NCBI RefSeq assembly: GCF_001905825.1 | Contig: NZ_LIVV01000018.1 | Span: 1 to 34,442, forward strand | Origin: Streptomyces sp. CB02009 | GTDB lineage: Bacteria; Actinomycetota; Actinomycetes; Streptomycetales; Streptomycetaceae | DNA: 34,442 nucleotides | Direction: 5' to 3' | Part shown: positions 7,343 through 15,394 of the stretch, piece after piece | How the letters are laid out: each line of letters begins with the position of its first letter | Numbering within the stretch: the stretch's first letter is position 1 | Made by a program: the position numbers and the translations under genes | The notes under the pieces: generated by a model | Databases searched by the model: none | Told to the model about the DNA's origin: nothing | Seen by the model: the letters and a program-made list of their open reading frames with translations, nothing else

Positions 7343-7480
7343 GTTGACCCTCGCGGCCTCAGTCAGCCTGGCTGGCTGACAGGCGAGTGTGACGCTCTGC
7401 CCTTCGGTACTTTGCCGCTCACTTCTCCGGAGTAGGGCATGCCGTGCTTCGCTGGAGGGGCATACCGCCGGGCCTTGGGG
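7343..7480 (-). ncRNA. Putative omega RNA of TnpB (3' end of tnpB)
   Basis: In TnpB systems the guide RNA scaffold is encoded in the 3' end of tnpB and runs past the stop to the transposon right end. Here the minus strand carries a small hairpin overlapping the stop (GTCAGCC loop GGCTGAC, 7362-7380). It then has GGTCAAC at 7349-7343, a plausible scaffold end. Sequence beyond it (from 7342 downward) would be the guide. Position and boundary are inference, and no conserved structure was modelled. Confidence 0.3.
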
Positions 7481-8919
7481 CGGGTCTGGTTCGCCGGTGC
7501 TCCGCAGTGAACGCCTTGGTCATGGTTGGCGAGTCCTGGGGCGGCGGACTCGGACGTGAGCTCTGCACGGGCTTTGATGTTGATTGCGGCGCCGATGTCG
7601 GCATGGGTGGCGTGGCCGCAGCGGGTGCAGGTGAACTGATCGCGGGTGCGGCGGCTCTTGGCGTCCACGTGCCCACAGCGGTTGCACGTCTGCGAGGTGT
7701 ACGCCGGGTCGACAACGGTCACCTGGGCCCCGTACAGCAGGGCTTTGTACTCGATCTGGCGACGGATCTCGCCGAAGCCGACATCGAGGATGGCCCGGTT
7801 CAGTCCGGCCTTGGCCCTGACGTTTCGGCCGGGACTCTCCGCGGTGCCGCGTGCGGAGGCCGTCATGTTCTTCACCCGCAGGTCTTCCAAGGCCACGTGG
7901 GCATACTGAGTGACCAGCCGTTTGGTCACCAGGTGCTGGCTGGATGCCCGGCGGGCAGCCACCAGCGCGTGCAGTCTGGCGACCTGGTCCCGGGCCTCCT
8001 TCCAGCCCTGCGACTGCTCGTGAGACCTCAGCCCGCGCACATGCCGGCGTGCCATGCGCCGCTGCCACTTCCGCAGCTGCCGACGAGTGTTCTCCAGATG
8101 CCGGGGATTCTCGAACAGCTGGATCTTGTGGTCGTTGATGATCACCGGATCGGAGGTCGCGGCGAACACCTTCACGCCCAGATCCACCCCCACCGTGCCC
8201 GCCTCCCGCTGGCGCCGACTCGGCCGCGGTACCGGCCCGACCGGGACACGGACGTTGAACGCCGCCACCCAGCGGTGCCCCTCACGGGAGATCGTCACCG
8301 ACTTCGCCACGCCGCCCCGGGCCAGCAACCGTGCCAGACGCCGCGCAGGACGATGAAGCCGCACCGAGAACGCCGGCTGACCACCGCCACCGCCGATCCG
8401 TACATGCCGCAGATCCTGCTCGACCAGCCGCACGGCGAACATCCGAAACGAATCCCGACACCGGCCACGCCGCTTGAACCGCGGATAGCCGACGGGAGCC
8501 CCCTTGCGCCGACCCGAGCTCTTCCAGTTATTGAACGCTGTATCCGCGTCCCGGAAGGCCTGCTGACACACGATCGCGTTCACCCCCTTCCACCACGGGA
8601 ACAGCAACCGCGGCTCCTGGCCCGGCAGCAGAGGACCAGGCAGCGGCTGGTCCCGCTGCGCCAGAAAGATCTTCTGAACAGCGAACTGAGAGGGCACATC
8701 GACCTTCGGCGCGTTCCTGGCCGCCTCGGCCGGCGTCTGCCCCTGAGCGATCAGCCGGTCACGTCCATGGGCCCAGAGCTGTTGGGTACCGTGCTTGAGG
8801 CCGAGGGCGTAGTTGAAGCTGCAGCGCGAGGCGTCGGCGTAGCGCTGCAGGATCGCTCTCTGGTCTGCGGTGGGATCCAGCGTCTCCCGGACCACGACAG
8901 TGGTGGTGTTCTCGTCCAT
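7363..8919 (-). CDS. tnpB: TnpB RNA-guided endonuclease (IS605/IS607-type)
   Basis: The start is the ATG at 8919 (MDENTTTVVVRETLDPTADQ), giving 518 aa, usual for actinobacterial TnpB. The RuvC-like active site appears complete: Asp in VGVDLGVKVFA, Glu in HVALEDLRVKN, and Asp in HADIGAAINIKAR. A four-Cys zinc ribbon (CNRCGH, CTRCGH) sits between the second and third. An N-terminal basic region with FKRRGRCRDSFR fits RNA and DNA binding. TnpB cuts DNA guided by an omega RNA from its own 3' end and helps transposon maintenance. No TnpA transposase is nearby, so this is a stand-alone copy, possibly immobile. It separates the zinc-finger gene from the CRISPR array. Confidence 0.9.
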   Translation of the reverse strand: MDENTTTVVVRETLDPTADQRAILQRYADASRCSFNYALGLKHGTQQLWAHGRDRLIAQGQTPAEAARNAPKVDVPSQFAVQKIFLAQRDQPLPGPLLPGQEPRLLFPWWKGVNAIVCQQAFRDADTAFNNWKSSGRRKGAPVGYPRFKRRGRCRDSFRMFAVRLVEQDLRHVRIGGGGGQPAFSVRLHRPARRLARLLARGGVAKSVTISREGHRWVAAFNVRVPVGPVPRPSRRQREAGTVGVDLGVKVFAATSDPVIINDHKIQLFENPRHLENTRRQLRKWQRRMARRHVRGLRSHEQSQGWKEARDQVARLHALVAARRASSQHLVTKRLVTQYAHVALEDLRVKNMTASARGTAESPGRNVRAKAGLNRAILDVGFGEIRRQIEYKALLYGAQVTVVDPAYTSQTCNRCGHVDAKSRRTRDQFTCTRCGHATHADIGAAINIKARAELTSESAAPGLANHDQGVHCGAPANQTRPKARRYAPPAKHGMPYSGEVSGKVPKGRASHSPVSQPG

Positions 8920-9319
8920 GCCCGCACCATCACACCCACCACTGATAAATGCGGCAAAAAGGTGAATAGCGAAGCCAATGCGCTGTTCTCTTCGGTTCAT
9001 CTCATACCGTGTTGCTCGTTCGCCTCCCCAGGAGGCGAACTCGTCCCCTGGAGGGGGGAGTAGAGCGCCCGTGGACTGCACCAGCCGCAAGGCAAGGGCA
9101 GGAAACCCCTAGCCGCCTGAACGCGGCTGGGGAGGGAAGCGGGCAGGAGAGGGCTGGAGACAGCCTGCGACCAGGCAGCTGGTCGCCCAGAGCGGCCGGG
9201 TAACCGAGTCGCCCGTCCCTAACACGCCGATGGGTTACGTGCGGAGTACGACCTCTGCTGAAAACTTCAAAGTGGTGCCGAAGCTGCGCCTTCCAGTGAG
9301 AATGCCCAGGTTGCCGAGG
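8920..9319. other. TnpB left flank and CRISPR leader region
   Basis: No gene is convincing in these 400 bp. A hairpin forms around 9107-9133 (CCCCTAGCCGC, then GCGGCTGGGG), which could belong to the left end of the TnpB element. The last ~70 bp before the first CRISPR repeat contain GCTGAAAACTTCAAAGT, an A/T-richer tract that fits a CRISPR leader with transcription to the right. Both roles are inferred from position. Confidence 0.35.
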
Positions 9320-9772
9320 GTCCGGCCCGCGCGTATAGGGGCGGTCCCGCGAGGTTCACGAGGTCGCCGACGTCCGGGGAGTCCGGCCCGCGCGTACAGG
9401 GGCGGTCCCGTGGCGTACACAATCGCACCCGCGAGCACCGAGTCCGGCCCGCGCGTACAGGGGCGGTCCCTGCGAGGCGGGACCCCGAGCCGACTGGTCC
9501 TCGTCCGGCCCGCGCGTACAGGGGCGGTCCCGTCTCGGTCACCGTCTCGTCCGAGAACGGCGAGTCCGGCCCGCGCGTACAGGGGCGGTCCCTGCCACGG
9601 AGCGGAGACGCCCCCGATGCCCTCGTCCGGCCCGCGCGTACAGGGGCGGTCCCGAGATGTGGCTCGCCACCCGCAGCCTCCTGCAGTCCGGCCGCGGGTG
9701 CAGGGGCGGTCCCACCGAGAACTCGACCATCACGGCCGGCGAGTTGTCCGGCCCCGTCCAGCCGCGGCTCCC
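9320..9772 (+). CRISPR. Orphan type I-E-like CRISPR array, 7 repeats plus one degenerate
   Basis: A 29-base repeat beginning GTCCGGCCCGCGCGTACAGG and ending GGCGGTCCC recurs at 9320, 9381, 9442, 9503, 9564 and 9625. A 28-base variant is at 9686 and a decayed copy at 9746. All seven spacers are exactly 32 bases, with no repeats among them. Repeat 1 has one substitution (GTATAGG). The 29/32 geometry and the CCC-GCGCG-GGGG-GGTCCC layout match type I-E arrays of Streptomyces. Degeneration at the right end indicates the leader is on the left. There are no cas genes in the window, so function would need Cas proteins in trans. Spacer 3 nearly matches 5984-6013. Confidence 0.95.
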
Positions 9773-9774
9773 GT

Positions 9775-9920
9775 ACCAGTGCCTGCGAGGTCTGCTGACG
9801 CGTGTAGGCGGCCGTGGTCGGGCACACGGCACCCGCCGCCGCGGCGGCCGCGATGGCTTCCGGGTCCGCGGCGAGGTACCCGCGCATCCGGTCCAGGGCA
9901 GCCGTTCGCCGACGACCTGC
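9775..9920 (-). pseudogene. Possible gene remnant next to the array
   Basis: The minus strand has strongly coding-like codon use for a helical segment: LDRMRGYLAADPEAIAAAAA, then GAVCPTTAAYTRQQTSQALV. It runs into the degenerate end of the CRISPR array on its 3' side without a stop where expected, and no start or ribosome-binding site was found. It may be the tail of a truncated gene. No family recognised. The rest of 9921-10167 shows nothing clear apart from the dnaN upstream region. Confidence 0.3.
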
Positions 9921-10167
9921 TCCGTGCTGGTGGGCATACCCGTTCAACGACGGAAAAGCCGCCGTGGGCGCGGCCGCCAAGCCGTTGGCCCCGCTGCGTT
10001 CAGGGACAGACCGCTGCCGCCCAACTCCCTGATTCCGCCGCAGATTGGGCCGCTTGAAGCATCTGACCAGCCCTGATTCTGAGTGATAGATGGTATAGTT
10101 GTCTTGTTGGTCGGCGGTGGCAGCCGGTCAACAAGCCGAATCCACATCTCACTCTCCAGGGAGAGCC

Positions 10168-11475
10168 ATGACCACGTCCGAATCGCAGGTCGCTACCTCC
10201 ACCGCAGCACAGAAGGGGGAGAAGGAGCCCGTAAAGCCGACCGCGAACTTCGCAGGAATCCACGCGGAGATCATCGACGCTCTGAATTTCGCTGAGTTCG
10301 GAATTGCCCCGAAGGCGCAGCCTGCCGCTCAGCGCGGTGTGCTGATCGAGACCGGCGGCAACCGCATCGTCTTCAGCGCCTACGACTTCGAAACCGCGGT
10401 GTCGGTGATGGTTCAGGCGGCCACTCCCGGCGGGGAGGGCTCCTCGCTCCTCGACTTCCCGGAACTGAAGAAGACACTCGCAGCCATGGTCGCGGGGGAG
10501 ACCAAGGCCGTGGCGGCCGGAACCCGCGTCTCCCTTGCCGGGGACCTGCTGGCCACCGAACACCTCACGGTGCCCATCACCACGCACGACATCGGCGAGT
10601 ACACCCAGCCGCTGGGGGCCGTGCCCGCCATGGCCACCATGGACGCGCAGGCCTTCCTCGGTCAGCTCAGCCGTGTGCTGCCCGCTGCGGGCACCGACGA
10701 CACGCTGCCCGCACTCACCGGTGTCCAGGTCACGCTGGACGGCGAGACGCTCACCATGGCGGCCACGGACCGCTACCGTTTTGTCGTCGCGGAAGTCCCC
10801 GTCACCATGACCGTGCAGCCGCCGGAGAAGCCGCTGGCCGCGCTCATCCCGGCTGCCACCCTCTCCGCCCTGGCCAAGCGGCTGAAGGGCCACGACGGGC
10901 CCGTGGGTATCGGCCTTCTCGAAGACGACCATGCCGAAGGGGATCCCGTGGCCACCTGGCCCACTCCCCGCGCCACCCTGTCGCTGGGCGCCATCACCAT
11001 CACGATGCGCTCGCTGGACGGCAGCCTCCCCAAGTACAAGTCGCTGTTCCCCAAGGCGTGCGAGACGTCGGTCCAGCTCGACCGCGCCACGACCGTCCGG
11101 GCCGTCAAGAAGGCGCAGGGAGTCCTGACCGCCAAGGGCCTCAAGGGCGTCCCCGTCATGTTCGCCTGGGACTCTGACGGCAACCTCACGCTCGCCCCCC
11201 GGCTGGACACGGCCGAAGGCGATGCCCGCACCAAGGGCATGTCCATCCCGACGACCGTCACCCGCGGCACCGGCGAAGGCCTGCGCGGCGGCCTCGCCGC
11301 CTTCAACCCGAACTTCCTGCTGGACGCGCTCGGCACGTTCACCGGAGACACCATCACCCTGCACCTGAGCGAGATGAAGAACGGGCACATCAGCAAGCCC
11401 GGACTCTTCACCGAGGGCCCCGAAATGACTGGCCAGGGCTACAAGCACCTGTTGATGCACGTCCGCCTCTCCTGA
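10168..11475 (+). CDS. dnaN: DNA polymerase III beta subunit (sliding clamp) paralogue
   Basis: The ATG at 10168 follows AGGGAGAG. The product is 435 aa, longer than the usual ~375, with a polar N-terminal extension of about 45 residues. Clamp signatures are visible: AATDRYRFVVAEVPV (the ATDxYRL motif of the second domain), FNPNFLLDALGTFTGDTITL in the third domain, and the C-terminal HLLMHVRLS matching the YLLMPMRL end that contacts partners. Sliding clamps encircle DNA and tether polymerases. Plasmid-borne DnaN paralogues may support replication of the replicon or translesion synthesis. It lies alone between the CRISPR array and tap, with a perfect terminator after it. An A/T-rich GATGGTATAGTTGTC upstream may be the -10 region. 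Confidence 0.85.
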   Translation: MTTSESQVATSTAAQKGEKEPVKPTANFAGIHAEIIDALNFAEFGIAPKAQPAAQRGVLIETGGNRIVFSAYDFETAVSVMVQAATPGGEGSSLLDFPELKKTLAAMVAGETKAVAAGTRVSLAGDLLATEHLTVPITTHDIGEYTQPLGAVPAMATMDAQAFLGQLSRVLPAAGTDDTLPALTGVQVTLDGETLTMAATDRYRFVVAEVPVTMTVQPPEKPLAALIPAATLSALAKRLKGHDGPVGIGLLEDDHAEGDPVATWPTPRATLSLGAITITMRSLDGSLPKYKSLFPKACETSVQLDRATTVRAVKKAQGVLTAKGLKGVPVMFAWDSDGNLTLAPRLDTAEGDARTKGMSIPTTVTRGTGEGLRGGLAAFNPNFLLDALGTFTGDTITLHLSEMKNGHISKPGLFTEGPEMTGQGYKHLLMHVRLS

Positions 11476-11489
11476 GCGAACAGCCATCC

Positions 11490-11520
11490 GCGGGGGTGGG
11501 GCCCGCCGCCCCACCCCCGC
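11490..11520. terminator. Perfect 13-bp hairpin after dnaN
   Basis: GCGGGGGTGGGGC at 11490-11502 pairs perfectly with 11508-11520 over a five-base loop, 15 bp after the dnaN stop. Confidence 0.85.
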
Positions 11521-11666
11521 CCCCGGGCGGGGAACGCACGGTCGACGGAACGAAGTACGGGCCCTACCTGTTCACCGGCGAGATCGCGTAGCGGAATGTC
11601 GAAGACCTGCACCGGGTTGGCTGCGGTCTGACCCCTGTGTTCGAGGGGGACCGCACCTTCCGCCCG

Positions 11667-12031
11667 TCAGGGCTGCTCAGGTGGAGTGTCCTGCCATTGC
11701 CATCCTTTGCCGGCCATGCACTCTTTGGTCCACTCCATCAAGAGATGCGCGCCCTCCTGGGCGCGGCTCACGTCCTTGCCACCGCCGTCCGTGAACCACT
11801 GGACGAGAAGGCCGCCGAGCGATCGGCGTCACCCGTGTCGCACACCACGCACAGCTCCAGGTGGATCAGACGCCCCTGCTCGCCATCCTCCGCCGCCACC
11901 GCACTCACGATGAGATCCCCCGGCAGCGCGAACACCGCGGCAGCCAGCCCGAAAGCCTGACCCGCTCCATGGGCAACTCCCTTCGCTGGGGCCTTGCTCC
12001 CCACCCAAGACCCGCCGGCCCACGCCGTCAA
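11667..12031 (-). pseudogene. Hypothetical gene with a frameshift
   Basis: Two adjacent minus-strand frames together read as one protein. The first gives GQAFGLAAAVFALPGDLIVS, then LIHLELCVVCDTGDADR. From about 11815 the coding pattern shifts to GGLLVQWFTDGGGKDVSRAQ, then MEWTKECMAGKGWQWQDTPP, ending at 11667. One missing base in GATCGCTCGGCGGC would explain it. The start is unclear; a TTG at 12031 or a GTG near 12001 is possible, with no good ribosome-binding site. The N-terminal half has a hydrophobic stretch. No family recognised; the repaired product would be about 120 aa. Confidence 0.5.
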
Positions 12032-12238
12032 TCACGCCAACGGACAGAAGTCCTTCACGTCAGGAAGCCCGCTTCCTCGGGCCAGGTTCCCGGTAGGGCA
12101 AGAGCAGGCCTGGAGAGCGAGGTGCCAACGCCGCTCGAGGACGTCGTGCTCTTCCTCGCTCAGCACCGCCGCCTCCGTCGTCCCGTTCACCGAGCTCTCC
12201 CGAGCTCTCGGCCTTCGTTCTCGCAGCTCAAGAATTCT

Positions 12239-12298
12239 GTACGCGATACGGACGTGGTTCGTACGCGAGAACTACGGTCAAGGTACGCCGGATGTACG
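12239..12298. promoter_or_regulatory. Helically phased GTACG repeats upstream of tap
   Basis: The motif GTACG(C) begins at 12239, 12261, 12283 and 12294, that is at 22, 22 and 11 bp steps, or exact multiples of one helical turn. It lies 36-95 bp before the tap start codon. Such phasing suggests cooperative binding of a regulator on one face of the DNA, possibly Tap itself through its N-terminal helix-turn-helix. The binder is inference. Confidence 0.5.
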
Positions 12299-12333
12299 TT
12301 TCACTGGGTAGGGTGTTCCCCAGGAGGTGTTTC

Positions 12334-14583
12334 ATGCCCGAGTTGTCCAAGCTGTTCGACGCGGTCGACGCCCTACTTGCATCCCGCGCAGTCCTGCCGC
12401 CGCCGACAGAGCGCAAGCGGCTGAGGACTGCACACGGCCTGACGATCGATGAAGTGGCCACCACACTGGACGTACGCCGGGCGACGGTGTCGGCCTGGGA
12501 GTCCGGCAAGACCGAGCCACGCCCGCCCGAGCGCGACGCCTACGCCCGGCTGCTGGACAAGCTCGCGGAGCTCTACCCCGCCGCCCCCGCGGCCCCCACT
12601 GTTGACGTAGAGAGGCCGACTGCGCCCGTTGCCGCACCTGTCGCTGCGGAAGCGCGGACTCTGCCCGCGAGCGAGGTGCCCGAGGCCGAGGCCGTGGCAG
12701 TGACCGAGAACCCCCAGACACCTGCTCCGGCGGCCGCTGCTCCGGCGCCCGCGACCCGTCCGTCGCGTACCGCCAGGCAGCCGTCGACGTCGCGTCGTCC
12801 GGGCGCGCAGGAGCCGGCCCCAGCCCGGACATCGTCGGGCGGTACCCGCCCGCGGTTCGAGAACGGCCCACTTGCGGTCGTCGACGTCGAGGACGGCAAG
12901 GTGCTGGCGTACTGCACCGGCGGCCTGGTCCTGGACGTGCCAGCCAAGAGCGTCCCGGCTCTGGTCGACTGGACGTTGCGCGAGGCCAAGCTCGGGGCTC
13001 CGAAGCTGTCGGGTCCGGGCAAGGACGCCGACCCGCTGATCGTGCTCACCGAGGCCGCCTGCGAGCGCTACGGCATGCCCGTCACGCTCACGGAGGAGGA
13101 GCGGACCGCCGGCCGGCTACCGGAGGGCCACAAGGTCACCAAGCAGCTCGCGCGTGCGGAGTGGAAGCTGACGAAGCGCGGGTTCGGGCCGTGGGCGCGG
13201 ATCTACCGCCCCGCCAAGGGATCGGACCGTCAGTGCGTGCAGCTGTGCATCCCGTCGTGGAACGCGCTGGACACCCGGCACTGGGGCGACGCCGGGCAGT
13301 TCCCGCCGGCGGAGCTCGCCCGCGTCCTCGGCGTGTACGCCTCCCGTGTGATGACGCCGCGCGGCTCGACTGCCGTGACCGGCCTGGAGCTGATGACCGC
13401 CCTGCACCCGCCGACCCGTGCCTCCGAGCCGGACGCCGACAGCAAGCGGCACTCCGAGCACAACCCCGGCAGCCTGGGCAAGGACGCCATCGACCCGTTG
13501 AACTTCCCGCCGTGCGAGGTCCCCGACGGCCACCCCGCCCTCAAGGACCTGCCCCGGTTCCACGTACGCGGCCCGGCGGAGAAGCTGTTCGAGGAGGCGT
13601 ACGACTGGGCACGGCCGATGACCGATGCGGAGTGCACCCTGCGCCACCTCGTCGGTATTGACGTCAACCTGGCCTTCGCCGCGGGGGCGAACGGACTGGC
13701 TGTCGGCCTCGGTGAGGCGACGCACGTCAAGGCCCCCGTGTTCGACCCGAAGCTGCCCGGCTCCTGGCTGGTCGACCTCTCCCACGTCGACCTGTCCCGC
13801 GTGAAGGTCGGCAAGGAGTGGGTGAACCTGGACGGCAGCCTGCTGCCGTCCCCGTTCACGCCGAAGGGCGAACGGCCCGAGGGCCCGGCCTGGTACGCGA
13901 CGCCCACCGTCGCCTACGCGGCGGAGCTCGGCTACGAGGTGCGCCCGGTCGAGGCGTGGGTCCGGTACGAGACCGGCCGCTACCTCGACGGCTGGTACAC
14001 CCGGCTCCGTGACGCTTACCTCGCCACGATGTCCGACCTCGGCGTCGACGCCGACCTCGCCCCCGGAGACTTCCTCGCGGCGATGGACGGCTACAAAGAC
14101 CGTGACCCGGAGCTGGCGATCGTCGTCTCGGCGGTCAAGGCGACGGTCAAGGGCGGCCTGGGCAAGCTGCGCGAGCGGCCCCGGGCCGAGGGCTGGCGTC
14201 CGGGCGAACCGTGGCGCGCCCTGTCCCGCCCGACCTGGCGGCCGGACATCCGGGCGGCAGTCATCTCCCGCACCCGGATCAACCTGCACCGCAAGATCGT
14301 CAAGCATGCGTCGTTCACCGGCCAGTACCCGATCGCGATCCTGTCCGACTGCGTCGTCTACGCCGCCAACGGCGAGTCACCGCTGGACTTCCTGCCCTAC
14401 CGGGAGGGCAAGCCGCTACCCGGCGGTTTCAAGCTCGGCATCAACCCCGGCCTGGTCAAGCACGAGGGCACCCAGGACGTCCTGTGGGGCGAGGAGGTCC
14501 GGGAGAAGTTCAACGCCCCGGAGCTCAACCTCGCCCGGTACATCAAGGACGGCACCGTCACCGACGTCGACAGCGGAGAGTAG
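12334..14583 (+). CDS. tap: Telomere-associated protein Tap
   Basis: The ATG at 12334 follows CAGGAGGTG; the product is 749 aa, as expected for Tap. Residues about 20-75 form a Xre/Cro-type helix-turn-helix (LTIDEVATTLDVRRATVSAW). An Ala/Pro-rich linker (about 85-165) follows, then the long Tap core, from GPLAVVDVEDGKVLAYCTGG to DVLWGEEVREKFNAPELNLA. In Streptomyces, Tap binds the 3' overhang of replicating linear ends and recruits Tpg so that the terminal gap can be filled by protein-primed synthesis. The gene is 12 bp upstream of tpg, the canonical operon arrangement. Phased GTACG repeats precede it. Reading frame and length look intact. Confidence 0.93.
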   Translation: MPELSKLFDAVDALLASRAVLPPPTERKRLRTAHGLTIDEVATTLDVRRATVSAWESGKTEPRPPERDAYARLLDKLAELYPAAPAAPTVDVERPTAPVAAPVAAEARTLPASEVPEAEAVAVTENPQTPAPAAAAPAPATRPSRTARQPSTSRRPGAQEPAPARTSSGGTRPRFENGPLAVVDVEDGKVLAYCTGGLVLDVPAKSVPALVDWTLREAKLGAPKLSGPGKDADPLIVLTEAACERYGMPVTLTEEERTAGRLPEGHKVTKQLARAEWKLTKRGFGPWARIYRPAKGSDRQCVQLCIPSWNALDTRHWGDAGQFPPAELARVLGVYASRVMTPRGSTAVTGLELMTALHPPTRASEPDADSKRHSEHNPGSLGKDAIDPLNFPPCEVPDGHPALKDLPRFHVRGPAEKLFEEAYDWARPMTDAECTLRHLVGIDVNLAFAAGANGLAVGLGEATHVKAPVFDPKLPGSWLVDLSHVDLSRVKVGKEWVNLDGSLLPSPFTPKGERPEGPAWYATPTVAYAAELGYEVRPVEAWVRYETGRYLDGWYTRLRDAYLATMSDLGVDADLAPGDFLAAMDGYKDRDPELAIVVSAVKATVKGGLGKLRERPRAEGWRPGEPWRALSRPTWRPDIRAAVISRTRINLHRKIVKHASFTGQYPIAILSDCVVYAANGESPLDFLPYREGKPLPGGFKLGINPGLVKHEGTQDVLWGEEVREKFNAPELNLARYIKDGTVTDVDSGE

Positions 14584-14595
14584 GAGAGGGCCACG

Positions 14596-15153
14596 ATGAG
14601 CCTGTTCGGGGACGGCCTGGAGAAGGCGGTGCAGAAGGCGTTCACCCGCCCGGCGCCCAAGAATGCGGGCCCGCAGATGCGGTACCTCGTCAAGCAGCTC
14701 GGCGGCACGAAGGCGGTCGCGCAGATGCTGCGGATCTCCCAGCGCACCGTCGAGCGGTACGTGAAGGACCAGATCAAGAAGCCCCGCGCCGACCTGGCCG
14801 CACGCCTGGAGCGTGAGGTGAAAGCCCGCTGGCAGCCGCAGATCCGGGCCAAGGCCAGGGCGAAGGCGGCCTCCACAGGCGGCATCGTCATCGACACCCG
14901 CGCCCGTATGGGCTACACCGCGCCGATCGGGTCCACGGACCAGGACCGCATCCGGCACCTGACCGTCGCCCTGCCCCCGGTCTACGCCGCCCGCCTCTTC
15001 GACGCCCAGGAGGCCGGCGCCAGCGACGCCGAGCTCCAGGAGATCGCCGCCGAAGGGCTCAAGGAGGTGTACTTCCAGGACGGCGGCCGCCGCGCCGGGA
15101 GTCTGGAGGAGGTCCGATTCACGGACATCGAGCACCTCGAGTTCGACCTGTAG
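14596..15153 (+). CDS. tpg: Telomere terminal protein Tpg
   Basis: The ATG at 14596 follows GGAGAGG; the product is 185 aa, the usual Tpg length. It begins MSLFGDGLEKAVQKAFTRPA and has a helix-turn-helix-like part (TKAVAQMLRISQRTVERYVK, about 38-57), a basic stretch WQPQIRAKARAKAA, and the acidic end DIEHLEFDL. Tpg becomes covalently linked to the 5' ends of linear Streptomyces replicons. Thr114, reported as the residue that accepts the first nucleotide in characterised Tpg, is present here in the context PIGSTDQDR. It is cotranscribed with tap. A strong terminator follows but is split by an inserted element (15187-15364). Confidence 0.95.
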   Translation: MSLFGDGLEKAVQKAFTRPAPKNAGPQMRYLVKQLGGTKAVAQMLRISQRTVERYVKDQIKKPRADLAARLEREVKARWQPQIRAKARAKAASTGGIVIDTRARMGYTAPIGSTDQDRIRHLTVALPPVYAARLFDAQEAGASDAELQEIAAEGLKEVYFQDGGRRAGSLEEVRFTDIEHLEFDL

Positions 15154-15166
15154 AACCCCGGACGCC

Positions 15167-15383
15167 GAGCGGGCCCGGACCGTTTGTGTGACTGAGCGTT
15201 TCAGTTGGCGAGTGAGCGTTCGATCTGGCCGCTTGAGCGTGCGTTGGAGTATCCCCTGGTCAGCGGGTCGTGACGCTCCAGGCTCGGTTTCATGGAGAAC
15301 GGCGGCGGGGATCGTACCTGGTCAGCGGCGTCGCTCAACTGGCCAACTGAAGCGCTCAGTCACAGTTTGGTCCGGGCCCGCTC
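15167..15383. terminator. tpg terminator hairpin split by an insertion
   Basis: GAGCGGGCCCGGACC at 15167-15181 and GTCCGGGCCCGCTC at 15370-15383 are complementary. With the inserted element and one target-site copy removed, they form a perfect 15-bp stem with a GTTT loop. It sits 13 bp after the tpg stop and 11 bp beyond the stop of the convergent PIN gene, so it was a bidirectional terminator. The arms are now about 190 bp apart, so efficient termination is doubtful. Confidence 0.85.
15187..15364. mobile_element. 178-bp non-autonomous Tn7/Mu-like miniature element
   Basis: The element starts TGTGACTGAGCG and ends with its exact reverse complement CGCTCAGTCACA. It is flanked on both sides by the 5-bp duplication GTTTG (15182-15186 and 15365-15369). 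The terminal inverted similarity extends to about 33 bp with few differences. Inside, TGAGCG recurs at 15193, 15213 and 15234 on the left, about 20-21 bp apart, and twice inverted on the right, resembling the arrayed transposase sites of Tn7- or Mu-type ends. TGT...ACA termini and 5-bp duplications are hallmarks of that superfamily. No coding sequence fits. Each arm shares AGTTGGC(CA) with the Tn7-like end at 23335. Confidence 0.85.
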
Positions 15384-15394
15384 GGTTTCTGCGG

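Noticed and set aside
9267..9980. Long minus-strand open frame across the CRISPR array
   Set aside because: Most of it is readthrough of the 29-base repeats, whose lack of stops is a consequence of high GC. Only the short segment at 9775-9920 has a coding pattern.
10000..11514. Long minus-strand frame opposite dnaN
   Set aside because: It is a GC-driven mirror frame of the clearly homologous sliding-clamp gene and shows no family motifs.
13117..14307. Long minus-strand frame opposite tap
   Set aside because: Mirror frame of Tap with Arg/Gly-rich composition and no start signal.
15187..15364. Iteron-type replication origin (three TGAGCG repeats)
   Set aside because: Perfect inverted ends plus a 5-bp target duplication show that the repeats are transposon-end sites rather than an origin.
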